Of a DNA stretch of 64,000 bases, positions 34,425 through 44,630 are shown one piece after another; position 1 is the stretch's first letter; every line of letters starts with the position of its first letter. A program made the position numbers and the translations under genes. This DNA is from Bacteroides sp. M10 (lineage in GTDB: Bacteria > Bacteroidota > Bacteroidia > Bacteroidales > Bacteroidaceae), in contig NZ_CP060488.1 of assembly GCF_014334015.1 (NCBI RefSeq), forward strand, positions 5,786,501 through 5,850,500, given 5' to 3'. The notes under the pieces are model-generated. The model searched no databases, was not told the DNA's origin, and saw nothing but the letters and a program-made list of their open reading frames with translations.

Positions 34425-34555
34425 GTGTGTCAAAACGCAGATTAACGCAAATTATCGCAGATTATTTCAATTATATTGATATATTAATCAACGACTTATA
34501 AATTATTTCTGCGATAATTTGCGTTAATCTGCGTTTTATTATTCATTATGACACA
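34425..34555. repeat. Long inverted repeat, probable terminator
   Basis: AAAACGCAGATTAACGCAAA (34433 on) plus TTATCGCAGA recurs inverted at about 34508-34537, and AGTGTGTCA recurs as TGACACACT at the outer edges. The stem of about 30 bp plus a 9-bp outer stem surrounds a 45-nt AT-rich loop. It lies between convergent genes and looks like an intergenic repeat unit of the genus. Confidence 0.65.
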
Positions 34556-34623
34556 CTTTCTTTTACAAACTCAAAACTTTTCAAAAATTCTCTCTCTATT
34601 TAATTCTTATTATTTCCTTGGAG

Positions 34624-35904
34624 TTACCATTTTACAAACAATATTTTCGGATTGATATTCAATGATACCCAACCCCAGTCCTGCCAGCTTTTATGATTGC
34701 CCGTTTTCACAGCATCCATTGTCTTCGTGCCACGCATAAAAGAATATCCGGCAGAGAGTTTCACATCTTTCATGATTGACCAGTTAATCTGATAATCAAC
34801 TTCCGAACCTAATGATTTCTTTAAATCCTGAACTTTAACTGCTGTACTAAAGTAATGGTAATTAAGTTCCATATCTACCTTGTCAGATAGACGGAAACGA
34901 CCTCCGATACGAGCATCCATCAATCCCGGTGCATAACCGTTTGCAAATGTAGAAGCATAAAAATAATCCATTGCTCCATAGAATTTATGATGGGTTCCAT
35001 AAAGAGGATCAAAAGCCTTATACTTACCGCCATTTCCTTTATCACCGCTTAAATAATCAAAACTAGCCACGGCTCCCCATGTCTGATTAAACGTATAGGC
35101 GGCTTGTATGCTTCCCATCAAAGCTGAAACTTTCTCTGCAGCTTTATTCTTACCCATCTGATAGTAGAAAGCACCATCCAGATTCCAGTTACTATTCTTA
35201 TAAGTGAGGTAAGTACCCATTGTTTGTAAATAGCGGGTATGAGAATCATCCGTGGCTTTATCACCCGTTTCCAATCCCAGATTCATAAACAATAAAGAAG
35301 CTCCGAACGGAACATTGTCCGCTTTATAATGATACCAGACGGTTTGCATATTCTTATAAGGCTGTCCGGTAGAAGAATCATAGTAAGTACCTCCACTTGT
35401 TCGATTGTCATTATTCTGGTTAAAAGCAAGAATCAGATGGACTTCATTATTTTTGTTGGCATATCCCAGCTTCAATGCATCGTGGTAACGGCCCGCTACA
35501 TTCCAATCCAGTCCTCCCAAAATACGTTCATCATCATAAATCAATGACTGACGTCCTAGTTGAGCAAAGAACCCTTCACCAAAGTTCAGTTTCGCCCAAG
35601 CCTCATTCAACATAAAACGCCCATTCTTCTCAATCTGCGGGTCTTGTCCCCAAACACCGACATGCTGTGCCGACATCTTTAGTTCCAGATCCGAACGTTT
35701 ATAATCCATCGAGAGGCGTGCACGGTTATTGATGAAAGATGTGGGAGCTACCCCTTCATCCCGTGGAGTCAGTGCACCATTCCGATACTCCGCACGAGGT
35801 CTGATTTGCATAGACATCGTAAATTCATTCTCTTTCTCCGTGTTTTGTGTATATGCCATGCTTGGCAATAGCATAAGCAAGAATGACCAATAAAGTGTTT
35901 TCAT
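34624..35904 (-). CDS. Outer-membrane beta-barrel of the alginate-export type
   Basis: 426 residues, signal peptide MKTLYWSFLLMLLPSMAYTQ. The mature chain is rich in alternating aromatic strands (FMLNEAWAKLNFGEGFFAQL, GRQSLIYDDERILGGLDWN), the pattern of the alginate_exp porin family, and ends in a strand with aromatic terminal residues (WGWVSLNINPKILFVKW). Last gene of the nrf operon, 29 nt after ccsA; it may provide passage for nitrite or a related anion, which is inference. Confidence 0.75.
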   Translation of the reverse strand: MKTLYWSFLLMLLPSMAYTQNTEKENEFTMSMQIRPRAEYRNGALTPRDEGVAPTSFINNRARLSMDYKRSDLELKMSAQHVGVWGQDPQIEKNGRFMLNEAWAKLNFGEGFFAQLGRQSLIYDDERILGGLDWNVAGRYHDALKLGYANKNNEVHLILAFNQNNDNRTSGGTYYDSSTGQPYKNMQTVWYHYKADNVPFGASLLFMNLGLETGDKATDDSHTRYLQTMGTYLTYKNSNWNLDGAFYYQMGKNKAAEKVSALMGSIQAAYTFNQTWGAVASFDYLSGDKGNGGKYKAFDPLYGTHHKFYGAMDYFYASTFANGYAPGLMDARIGGRFRLSDKVDMELNYHYFSTAVKVQDLKKSLGSEVDYQINWSIMKDVKLSAGYSFMRGTKTMDAVKTGNHKSWQDWGWVSLNINPKILFVKW

Positions 35905-35933
35905 TGATATTGAAGTTTAAGTGATTCGATATT

Positions 35934-36725
35934 TCAATTTAAATTATAAGTATGCACACTGACTCCCTGTGCAGCCGGAAGGTAATTGATTCCATACCAG
36001 CACATTTGCAACAGAACAAATGATACTAACAGAATAATCAATGCAGGACGTGCCTTCAATGGCTTGCCTAATCTGAAATGGATATACACCAAATAAGCGA
36101 ACCAGGTAGCTGCCGCCCAAGTCTCTTTCGGGTCCCAAGCCCAGTAATGCCCCCAGGCTTCTTTTGCCCAGATAGCTCCGGTAAGCATACCTAATGTCAT
36201 AAATGCCAGACCTACATAGGTGAGGTTGTCACACAAATCCATTTCTTTCCGTTCAATCTCCTTCTTTTTGAACCAAAGCAGATAGACGGCCATCACCGTC
36301 GCCGCTCCCAACATAGCATAAGCAAACATATACACAATGACATGAGGGGCAAACCACGGACTTTGCAAAGCAGGCATCAACGTCTTATTATGAATCTCCG
36401 GTTTGAAGATATTGATACAAATAAAGACCAATGAAAGGATGCAACTGAAACTTAAAATCCATTTATACTTCCAGCGTGCATAGGTTATCAATCCCGCCAA
36501 CGGAAGGAAGAAAGAATACCACAGCCGTGTCTCTCCCATTGTCCGCATCGGAGGACGTTCTAATGAAATCCACATTCCGATAATGAAACTGAAGAAAATA
36601 GCCAGACCTAAGAAAGTAAATCCATAAGCCCATCCCGGTTTTGTACCTTTCCAGGCAGCAAAAGCTCCCAAAGCCCAACAAACCAGTGCGGCTATTGCAA
36701 ATAGTATAAAGTATTCCCAACTCAT
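35934..36725 (-). CDS. ccsA: Cytochrome c assembly protein CcsA/CcmC-type haem lyase component
   Basis: 263 residues with about eight membrane segments. The tryptophan-rich haem-handling motif WGHYWAWDPKETWAA lies near residue 185, characteristic of CcsA/CcmC/CcmF. With the ResB/Ccs1 protein it forms the system II cytochrome c synthetase that attaches haem to CxxCH motifs. The ATG at 36725 overlaps the resB stop as ATGA, so it is preferred over a longer frame to 36860. Its position next to nrfHA suggests dedicated service to these multihaem proteins. Confidence 0.9.
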   Translation of the reverse strand: MSWEYFILFAIAALVCWALGAFAAWKGTKPGWAYGFTFLGLAIFFSFIIGMWISLERPPMRTMGETRLWYSFFLPLAGLITYARWKYKWILSFSCILSLVFICINIFKPEIHNKTLMPALQSPWFAPHVIVYMFAYAMLGAATVMAVYLLWFKKKEIERKEMDLCDNLTYVGLAFMTLGMLTGAIWAKEAWGHYWAWDPKETWAAATWFAYLVYIHFRLGKPLKARPALIILLVSFVLLQMCWYGINYLPAAQGVSVHTYNLN

Positions 36726-37957
36726 GCTTTGTCCTCCTCTTTCCTCTTTTGTGCGCTGACAAACAGACAGATGGCTCCTGCCATCATCATTATTATTCCT
36801 GTGTAAACAACCGGCAACCACGGATCGCGAACCAACTCGAAGACACTGATATCGCTCCATCGTCCCTTTGTTTCATCGTAACTAAGTTGATAAATTTTCC
36901 AACCTTCTATCTCCATCGGACGGTTCACTTCAATGGTTCCTTCCGTGATCGTTCCTTCTTGTGTGTAAATCTTCACTTCCGATGCAAATCGCTGCGGTTC
37001 CCGTTCCGGCATTACAATACTGGTTAAAGAATCCAGCCGGATTGCCTTATAGGGAAAAAGAAAACTACCGCAACTTACCCATCCCTCTTTGGTTGTTTGA
37101 TTCTTCTGATTGACTGCTTTCAGATAGACAGCATAAGTCGCTCCCATCGAATGAAATTCAGTAAACTTCAAAGTATCTTCGGTAGCCACAGAAGCAGCCA
37201 TCGGAATAGATTGCTCAATAGTTAGCTGCCAGTCCTGCAAGCTGCCATTTGTCACTCCCTCTTCCAACAATACATGTACAGGAGATTTTTCGGGAAGCGT
37301 ACGGCCGGTTTCATTATCAATCAACATCAGTTTCGGAGGATATTCGTCGATAGTGAAATCCTTCAGTTCGATAGCCAGCGGAAGTTCAATCAGTTGACCT
37401 TTATCATCCGTAGCCCGCCATTCGGCACTTCCCATCCGGGTTGTCATTTTCAACCTTTGCATATCGGCATTTCCCAAAGTGGCTGTTATCAGTGCAATAA
37501 ACAATCCGATATGATTCAGAAGGAAAGAAATCCTGCTGATCTTCAAAGAGAAACCGGTGCGAAGGATTGTCAGCCCCAAGGCGGTGACCATCCAAAAGTA
37601 GAGCAGGACAAAAGGCCAGGAAGAAATCATCTGCGAAAATCCCATCAGATCAGCCGGAGCATGACCGGAAGGAGCCTGCCGGATCAGTCCCATCACTACC
37701 GTCATGCCGACCACCCACAATAGAGACGAGACAGCAGCAGAATAATGACTCAACCATCCGAATAAATAGACACGTTTGCGAAGAAGGTGCATGGCTACCA
37801 AAGCAATGATATAAACCACTAACACAATCACATTGACCGGACAGGCAAACAGGTCCCAATGTATGGCTCCCACTGTCATTTGCAGCAATAGCCCTATCAC
37901 CAGTAATCCTGCGCCAATCACCAGCCCTTCTTTATAACTCCATGGTTTGCTCCACAT
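36722..37957 (-). CDS. resB: ResB/Ccs1-like cytochrome c biogenesis protein
   Basis: 411 residues. Four membrane segments in the first 165 residues (LVIGAGLLVIGLLLQMTV, VNVIVLVVYIIALVAMHLL, HYSAAVSSLLWVVGMTVVMG, FVLLYFWMVTALGLTIL), a large periplasmic domain with SMGATYAVYLK and LTSIVMPEREPQRFASE, and a last membrane segment (PVVYTGIIMMMAGAICLFVS). This is the ResB layout, partner of CcsA. It starts 12 nt after nrfA and overlaps ccsA by 4 nt. Confidence 0.88.
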   Translation of the reverse strand: MWSKPWSYKEGLVIGAGLLVIGLLLQMTVGAIHWDLFACPVNVIVLVVYIIALVAMHLLRKRVYLFGWLSHYSAAVSSLLWVVGMTVVMGLIRQAPSGHAPADLMGFSQMISSWPFVLLYFWMVTALGLTILRTGFSLKISRISFLLNHIGLFIALITATLGNADMQRLKMTTRMGSAEWRATDDKGQLIELPLAIELKDFTIDEYPPKLMLIDNETGRTLPEKSPVHVLLEEGVTNGSLQDWQLTIEQSIPMAASVATEDTLKFTEFHSMGATYAVYLKAVNQKNQTTKEGWVSCGSFLFPYKAIRLDSLTSIVMPEREPQRFASEVKIYTQEGTITEGTIEVNRPMEIEGWKIYQLSYDETKGRWSDISVFELVRDPWLPVVYTGIIMMMAGAICLFVSAQKRKEEDKA

Positions 37958-37969
37958 ATATAAATTCTC

Positions 37970-39451
37970 TTATTTCTGTGCCAGACGGCCGTTTTCTTTC
38001 GCTTTCTCCAACCATGCCGGAACAGTTGTTTTCAGGAATTTCTCCTTAGCCGCTCTTTCAGCATCCATATCCAAGCCGATATATTCCTGTGCTTTTGCCT
38101 TTGTTGAAATGTCCGGCATCGGAACATCTCCCGTATATCCATTCTTCGCCAATACTTTAGATACAGCCAGACGGGCTTGCATGGCACGATCCAATCCATG
38201 AGAAAGAATTCTCTGAATTTCCTGCGGTGCATGGAATGAACCTCCGTGTGAAGCTACTCCGAAGTCCCAACGCCATTGTGCCTGACGAATCAGTGCGAGC
38301 ACATCTTTCATCTGTGTTTCTGTAGCACCCTTGTCCCAGGCAAATTTAGCTTCGATATGTGCTTTTGCCAATTCCTGTTCCAGACGGTTACGGATTTCAT
38401 TCGCTTTACGTTGGCGTTCGTACACATTATTACGTAAAGTCTCTTCACTTTCGCGGTGACAAACCTGACAGGTGCGGTCAATCATAGCCAACGGGCTTTG
38501 GATATGGTGATCGCTGAATTTCACACCACCTTCACTCTTATACGGCATGTGGCAATCGGCACAAGAGACACCTCTCTGTCCGTGGATACCCATCTGACAA
38601 ATCTCATAGTCAGGATGCTGCGCTTTCAGAATCGGAGTACGGCTCAATTTATGAATATAATCATAGAAACTGGCCTCATCATAATAAGCCTCCATATCTT
38701 CTACCGTAAAACCTTTGTCCCAGGGGAAAGTCAGGTATTTACCATCCCCTTTGAAAAAATATTCCACATGACATTGTGCACATACCAATGAACGCATCTC
38801 CTGCGGAGTAGCTTTAGTGATGTCTTTGCCTTGACGTTGGAAAGCCTCTATCAAAGCGGGACGACTGATATGAAGATTCATTGTTTCGGGATCATGGCAA
38901 TCGGAGCATCCGATAGGATTCACAATTTCAGCGCCCATAGCCCCCCATTTATTGTTATAGAAAGAATCGACACCCAATGCCTCCATCATACGGGGAACAT
39001 CCGGACTCTTACAAGTCCAACAGGTAGACGGTTGAGGACCTTCAGTCGGGCTCATGGGCGAACCGGTACGCAAAGATGCCGTAATATCCTCAATGGCATG
39101 CATGTGTCCCCGTGGAGTGGAATAATCTTTTGAGAAAGCATATCCCGCCCATAGAATCACCATTTCAGGACGTTTTTCCAAAGCATCTACAGCAATATTT
39201 CCATTAAATTCACTCTCAAAGTCAGTCTTTGCAGTCTCCGTCCAAGTCTGGTATTCACGGGGAAAGTCATCCTTAAACAGTTCATTTCGTGCTTCAATCC
39301 CCTTGATAACGTTTTTACGGTTATTAAAAATGCTGGCAACTTCCGCCCTCCGTTCCATCAACGCAGAAACGCATAATCCCAAAACAAATACAACGACCAT
39401 TGAACCTCCGAACAACAGCCATCCTTGCCATGATTTTAATTTCTTTTCCAT
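37970..39451 (-). CDS. nrfA: Ammonia-forming pentahaem cytochrome c nitrite reductase
   Basis: 493 residues, anchored by an N-terminal membrane segment (LLFGGSMVVVFVLGLCVSAL). Five haem sites in order: CWTCK near residue 144 (active-site haem with Lys ligand), CSDCH, CAQCH, CADCH and CQVCH. NrfA reduces nitrite by six electrons to ammonium in the periplasm, taking electrons from NrfH. Length is normal. In the nrfH-nrfA-resB-ccsA-porin operon. A close paralogue begins at the right edge of the window. Confidence 0.95.
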   Translation of the reverse strand: MEKKLKSWQGWLLFGGSMVVVFVLGLCVSALMERRAEVASIFNNRKNVIKGIEARNELFKDDFPREYQTWTETAKTDFESEFNGNIAVDALEKRPEMVILWAGYAFSKDYSTPRGHMHAIEDITASLRTGSPMSPTEGPQPSTCWTCKSPDVPRMMEALGVDSFYNNKWGAMGAEIVNPIGCSDCHDPETMNLHISRPALIEAFQRQGKDITKATPQEMRSLVCAQCHVEYFFKGDGKYLTFPWDKGFTVEDMEAYYDEASFYDYIHKLSRTPILKAQHPDYEICQMGIHGQRGVSCADCHMPYKSEGGVKFSDHHIQSPLAMIDRTCQVCHRESEETLRNNVYERQRKANEIRNRLEQELAKAHIEAKFAWDKGATETQMKDVLALIRQAQWRWDFGVASHGGSFHAPQEIQRILSHGLDRAMQARLAVSKVLAKNGYTGDVPMPDISTKAKAQEYIGLDMDAERAAKEKFLKTTVPAWLEKAKENGRLAQK

Positions 39452-39490
39452 TGTATATCGGTTTTATTATTTTATTACGTATTTCATTTC

Positions 39491-40090
39491 TTATTTATCT
39501 TTCTGATTCACCATCTTCCGGAGCCATTCGGGAACAGGCGATTCCGGAAGAGGAACAATCGCTCCCGGAGTACCGGACAGGGAATTCTTTCCACCATGAG
39601 GAACATCACGATGGCAATCCCAGCAAGCCTTCCCCTCTCCTACCTGTGACATCATATAATCGATCTTCCCCGTCTTCACAAATTCCGTATTGAGTTGTGT
39701 ATGACAGCGGATACAATTATTCATAATCACTTCGGAACTGGCTTCATGAGCCTGAATGACCTGCGGCTCGCTTTTGGTAAGAAATGCAGCCACGTGTTTC
39801 ATACCGTCCATACCTTTAAAGGTCCATTTCTTCACAGCATTTTCATGCGGCACATGACAATCATTGCAGGTGGCATTCCGGGCATGTGAACTATGGAACC
39901 AAGTTGCATAGTAAGGAGTCATGATGTGACAATTCACGCATGCAGCCGGGTCATCTCCAAGATAGGTATGCGCCCGGAGCATATACATAAACAGTGCTCC
40001 TCCACCCACAATAACACCGCCAATGATGACAGCCGCTACCTTCCATTTATAAGAAGGAAAGAGTCGATTTATTATTGGAAACTTCATCAT
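39491..40090 (-). CDS. nrfH: Cytochrome c nitrite reductase small subunit, tetrahaem quinol oxidase
   Basis: 199 residues of the NapC/NirT family. One N-terminal membrane segment (VAAVIIGGVIVGGGALFMYM) and four CxxCH motifs: CVNCH, CNDCH, CIRCH, CWDCH. It passes electrons from menaquinol to NrfA. First gene of the operon; a -7-like box TACTTTTGT lies at 40108-40116 on the minus strand, about 20 nt upstream, and a terminator of the TolC gene lies further on. Confidence 0.93.
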   Translation of the reverse strand: MMKFPIINRLFPSYKWKVAAVIIGGVIVGGGALFMYMLRAHTYLGDDPAACVNCHIMTPYYATWFHSSHARNATCNDCHVPHENAVKKWTFKGMDGMKHVAAFLTKSEPQVIQAHEASSEVIMNNCIRCHTQLNTEFVKTGKIDYMMSQVGEGKACWDCHRDVPHGGKNSLSGTPGAIVPLPESPVPEWLRKMVNQKDK

Positions 40091-40128
40091 ACGAAAAAGT
40101 ATTTTTCACAAAAGTAAAGGATTGAAAA

Positions 40129-40160
40129 CAAAAAAGGTGTAATATCTATTACACCTTTCG
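40129..40160 (-). terminator. Terminator after the TolC-type gene
   Basis: AAAGGTGTAATA and TATTACACCTTT form an 11- to 12-bp hairpin with a short loop; T-rich sequence follows on both sides. It separates the efflux operon from the nrf operon. Confidence 0.65.
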
Positions 40161-40197
40161 AAAGAAAAAATACTCATTATGTAAAAAAACAGTATAT

Positions 40198-41487
40198 CTA
40201 TCGTCCCGTAGCCAGCAGATATTCCAGTTTCTTTATCTGATATTGAGAATAGGCATCTACATAAGTATCCCTACTTTGTTGAAACATAGACTGTGCATCC
40301 AATAAATCACTCATACTTGTGGTGCCTGCCTTGTAATAATCTTCATTCAATTTCAGATTCTCCGTTGCCTGTTCAATGGACTTCCGGGCAATCAGAATTT
40401 GTTTGTAAGCATCATCGACATCATTCCATGCTTTCTGCATCTTAATCATCAACAATTCTCCCGTATCATCCCGTTCATATTCCGCATACTTTAATTGTAA
40501 CTTCTGCTTTTTAATGGCATGAGAACCACCCCACCAGTTAGATATGGGAATAGAAACGGTGGCAAAAGCAATACCAAAAGGATGAGATTTATCCATCAGG
40601 TCATCATACATATATCCTGCGCCAATGGCAATCGTAGGCAGATTCTTTCCAATTGCCAGATTTTTCTGCAGCCGGTTAGCTTCCACATTTTTCTCTAACA
40701 GATGATATTCAGGAGTCAGCACTAATGAAGCATGATGGTCCCTGCGAAGTTGTTCGGGAAAAACCGGAATGTCTTCCACCGGAATATCCGTCTCTATTTC
40801 AAAGCCGTCTCCTGTTTCACCGATATATTGTGCCAATACCATTTTGCTAAGAGACAACGCATTCTCTAACTTTATCCGGTTGCTGGCTACTTCATTCCTT
40901 TTCAGTTCCACCTGAAGCAGTTCGTTTCTTGTGGTCATTCCGGCTTTGACCGCCACTTCTACATCCTGATACAGGCGGTCCAGCATTTTCTGCACCGTAG
41001 TGAGCGTGGTCAACTTCTCCTGCAAAGTGACTATCTGCCAGTAATATTGTTCCGTGGTATAACTCACTTCATTTTCCGACTGACGCAACTGCCATTTACT
41101 CACTTCCACGCTCACTTTCGCCAGTTTGTTGCTATTCACAATCTGTCCGCCCGTAAACAAAGGTTGCGTAGCCGTAATGCTGCCCACAATTCCATTCTTC
41201 AACATAGACATTCCCATCCCTGGAGCCAATTCCATTTCAAGCAAACCTTTATTTGCATTAAATCCGGCTCCCGTAGCTCCCACCGTAGGGAAATAACCGG
41301 TAAATGCTTCTTTCTTTGTCTGCTCCGCAGCCTTCAAGTCTGTGTGAGCTTTCTTCATTTTTATATTGTGTGCCAATGCCATAGAGCGGCATTGCTCAAG
41401 CGTATAAGTCTTTTGCGCACACAAAGGAAACATCATGAATCCGCACAAAGCGAAAATCACTACTTTTTTATATTTATCCTGTCTCAT
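40198..41487 (-). CDS. TolC family outer membrane efflux protein
   Basis: 429 residues, signal peptide (VVIFALCGFMMFPLCA). Two homologous halves with long amphipathic helices (YTLEQCRSMALAHNIKMKKA; ENLKLNEDYYKAGTTSMSDLL), the TolC/OEP pattern including the conserved AG.TS..DLLDAQ segment. It forms the outer-membrane channel of a tripartite exporter. Last gene of the adaptor-RND-TolC operon, 21 nt after the RND pseudogene stop. It is intact although the pump is not, so it may serve other pumps. Confidence 0.9.
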   Translation of the reverse strand: MRQDKYKKVVIFALCGFMMFPLCAQKTYTLEQCRSMALAHNIKMKKAHTDLKAAEQTKKEAFTGYFPTVGATGAGFNANKGLLEMELAPGMGMSMLKNGIVGSITATQPLFTGGQIVNSNKLAKVSVEVSKWQLRQSENEVSYTTEQYYWQIVTLQEKLTTLTTVQKMLDRLYQDVEVAVKAGMTTRNELLQVELKRNEVASNRIKLENALSLSKMVLAQYIGETGDGFEIETDIPVEDIPVFPEQLRRDHHASLVLTPEYHLLEKNVEANRLQKNLAIGKNLPTIAIGAGYMYDDLMDKSHPFGIAFATVSIPISNWWGGSHAIKKQKLQLKYAEYERDDTGELLMIKMQKAWNDVDDAYKQILIARKSIEQATENLKLNEDYYKAGTTSMSDLLDAQSMFQQSRDTYVDAYSQYQIKKLEYLLATGR

Positions 41488-41508
41488 TGTCTTTTGTTCT
41501 TCATTTAA

Positions 41509-44500
41509 TTATTCCAATTCCAGTTTGGCAGACCGACTGCGTTTCCGCGTTGTTCCGCTCATCATCAACCAGTAACATACCGGCATCACAGTCAGAATAA
41601 ACACCATTGTAATCAGTGTGCCATAGAAAATAACGGTTCCCATCGGCATCCACAGTCCACTGCCTCCCAATATCATCGGAATGACTCCCATAGAAGCAGC
41701 TGCCGATGTCAGGAAGATAGGGCGCATACGCCGTTGTGCCGAATGATAAATAGCCTGATGCGCTGTCATTCTTTCATTATTCCGAAGCTCTTCGGCATAG
41801 TCGATCATAATGATGCCGTTACGTACCAGGATTCCCATCAGGCTGACAATTCCCAAGACGCAAGTCACACCAAAGTCGACACCCTGTATCAGAATACCGA
41901 CAGCCGTACCGAATAGGCAAAGCGTCAGGCACATCAACATCATAACTGCCGTACTGATACGTTTAAAGTGCCAAAGAAGAATGAAGAAGATAATCACAAC
42001 AGCAATACAGAGTCCTGCCATGATATTAGGCATCTGCTCTTCATTTTCTTCCAGCTCACCGCCATAAGTCAATGTCACTCCCTCCGGCAAAGACAAACCG
42101 GACAACTTCTCCTGCACTTTGGCGGTTGCATTCATCACGTTTATTTCACGGCCTACTTCCGCCATTACAGTAATGGTCCTGATTCCGTTGCGGCGTACAA
42201 TCTGTCCATCGTTCCATACAGGAACAATCTTTGCAATCTGGCGTAAAGGTACAGTTGCCAGTCCGCCGGATGCGGCAATCCGCTCGTCTCCGAGGTCCTG
42301 ATAGCGGGCAGAGTCTGCCTTGGTGCTTTTCAGCACAATATTGATATCATAATCGCCTTCCCAGGCAGTGGCAACGGGGAAACCACTTCCGTAGCGCATA
42401 GCAAGTGCCGTTTCCAATGAAGCGTTCGTTATTCCCAGCCGGATGGATTCATCTTCATCCAGTTCAATCCGGGTAGCTGCCAACGGTTCATTGAAGTTAG
42501 TCCGCACCAGTTCCAGTTCCGGCATTGTACGCAGGATCTCCACAATTCTGTCGGCCTCATCCTTCAATACGGAAAGGCTGTCGCCACTGATACGCACTTC
42601 CACAGGATTGACCGCCTCACTATATCCTAATTGTTTGAAACGCACTACGGCTTCCGGGAAATAACCCGAATATCGGGGAGTATATTCATCCAGAAGTTCC
42701 AGTGTGGCATCTACTCCGGTCGTATTCACGATAAATTGGGCAAAGTTGCTTCCTCCCATTTGTGGTGCATACGAGTTTTGGAAACGGGGTGAAGAAGTTC
42801 CTTTAAAAGAAGCTACCGATAACACCCGGGAATCCTGACGGAGAATATGCTCCAGGCTATCTGCTACCTGTGTCGTTTTCTCTACTGCCGTGCCGGTTGG
42901 CATATAAATCTCTACGGCAAACTAATCCCGTTCTGCGGTAGGCATCAGCTTTTGCGGCAAACTTCCCACCAGCACGATGCCTACAACAACAGAAAGTACC
43001 CCTAAACCAATCGTTATCCGTGGATAAGCGAAACATTTATCCAAGAGCCAGTTGTATCCAGTCTGCAAGCTGTCCAAAAAAGAAAATTTCTTCTTTCCGC
43101 CCTCTGGGAACTCACTTTTAACAGGCTTCCGGATAAAGTAAAACTGCAGAAAAGGAACCAACAGTTCGGCAACCAGCAATGAAATCATCAGTATCAAGGT
43201 AGTAGCCCACGGAAAGCTCATCAGGAAGTCATGTGTCATGCCCGTCATTGTAAACAGGAACGGGAAGAAAGTAATACTGATAGCCAAAGTTGCCGAAAAT
43301 ATAGATTTGAAGAAATGAGTGGCACTCTCAATAGAGGCATGCCAACGGGACATTCCTTCCGATATTTTTTCCAGATAGCTATCGATTATCACAATAGAGT
43401 TATCCACAATCATTCCCAATGTAACGATCAGTGCTGCCAATGTTACCGTATTCAATTCAATACCAAAAGCGTAGAATAAGCCCAGAGAAATAAATATAGT
43501 GACGGGGATGGTGGATGCCGCTACCATCGCCACTCTGAAGGGCATCAACAGCATTACTACAATAATCACAGCAATAACGGCAATCAACAGTTCTTTCAGG
43601 AAAGTGATTACACTGTCGTTCACTACCTTACTCTGGTCGGTAATCTTAAACAGTTGCACGTCCGACGGTAAGGTTTTCTCATATTCCACCAGCACTTCTT
43701 TCACCTCATTGCCCATACGGACAATATTCTTATCCTTCTTCATTTCCACACTAAGAAGCAGGCATTTTTTACCATTGTTCGTAATTACCGATTCCGGTAC
43801 AGGGTATTCTTTTACAACTCTTGCTATATCTTTCAGGCGAACCGTATTTCCCATCGGATCGGAATAAACAATCATCTCCTGCACATCCCGCAGTGTATTC
43901 AGAGATTTAGCAATATAAACGGGAGAGATGTAGTCGTCAGTTTTTATCCGTCCGGCAGTGGTCGTAAACCCTTTTGTAAACAGGGTTATTGCAAGGGTTT
44001 GGTCGTTAATTCCGTAATGAGACAGGCGGTCACTATCGAGATAGATCGAAATCTGTTCTTGCTGCATACCGTACGTGTTCAGCCGTCCTACACTTTCTAT
44101 CCTTCTCAATCTGTCTTTCAGCCCGTCCATATAGGTGTTCAGTTCGCGATAGGTTTTATCCCCGCTCTCCATCGTAACCAGTAAAGCCGACGTATCGCCA
44201 AAATCATCCATCACCTGAACAGCCAACACTCCTTGCGGCAATTCACTCTTAAACTGCCCGACTCCATGTTTAAACTTGCTCCAAAACTCATCTTTATTAT
44301 TCAAGTCATCATTCAACTGTACCTGAATAATCACCATGCCATCCTTACAGGTAGAATGAGTTTTTGCTTTCTTCACCTCTTTATAACTGAATATGTAGTT
44401 TTCCAAAGGCTTGGCCACCTGCTCTTCCATTTCCGCAGCAGTAGCTCCCGGATACACAGCGGCAACAACTCCCTGCCGGATCGTAAAATCGGGAAACTCA

Positions 44501-44630
44501 TTCTTTTTCATCTCGGACAGTCCGTAGACTCCAAATGCCACAAACAGCAGGTAATCAATATAATAACCTGCCGGTAATGCATCGCCCACTCAACGACGCT
44601 ACGCTTCTTTGTCTTCATTTCCTTTTTCAT
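41509..44630 (-). pseudogene. RND efflux pump permease gene, broken by a frameshift and a nonsense mutation
   Basis: Together the frames encode a full-length AcrB-type pump (about 1040 residues; FPDFTIRQGVVAAVYPGATAA, DNSIVIIDSYLEKI, GILVRNGIIMIDYAEELR). The true ATG at 44628-44630 overlaps the adaptor stop as ATGA and reads MKKEMKTKKRSVVEWAMHYR, VIILIT. Near 44547 one nucleotide is missing (TGCTGTTT where TGCCTGTTT would continue into LFVAFGVYGL). At 42922-42924 an in-frame TAG stands where CAG would keep reading ERD-Q-FAVEIYMPTG. Both lesions are simple single-base changes. The second half could in theory start at 42903, but it is not a functional pump alone. Confidence 0.88.

Noticed and set aside
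41509..44589. Two separate efflux permease genes
   Set aside because: The frames are parts of one pump, joined in frame across a TAG, and the second lacks the true start; the lesions explain the split.
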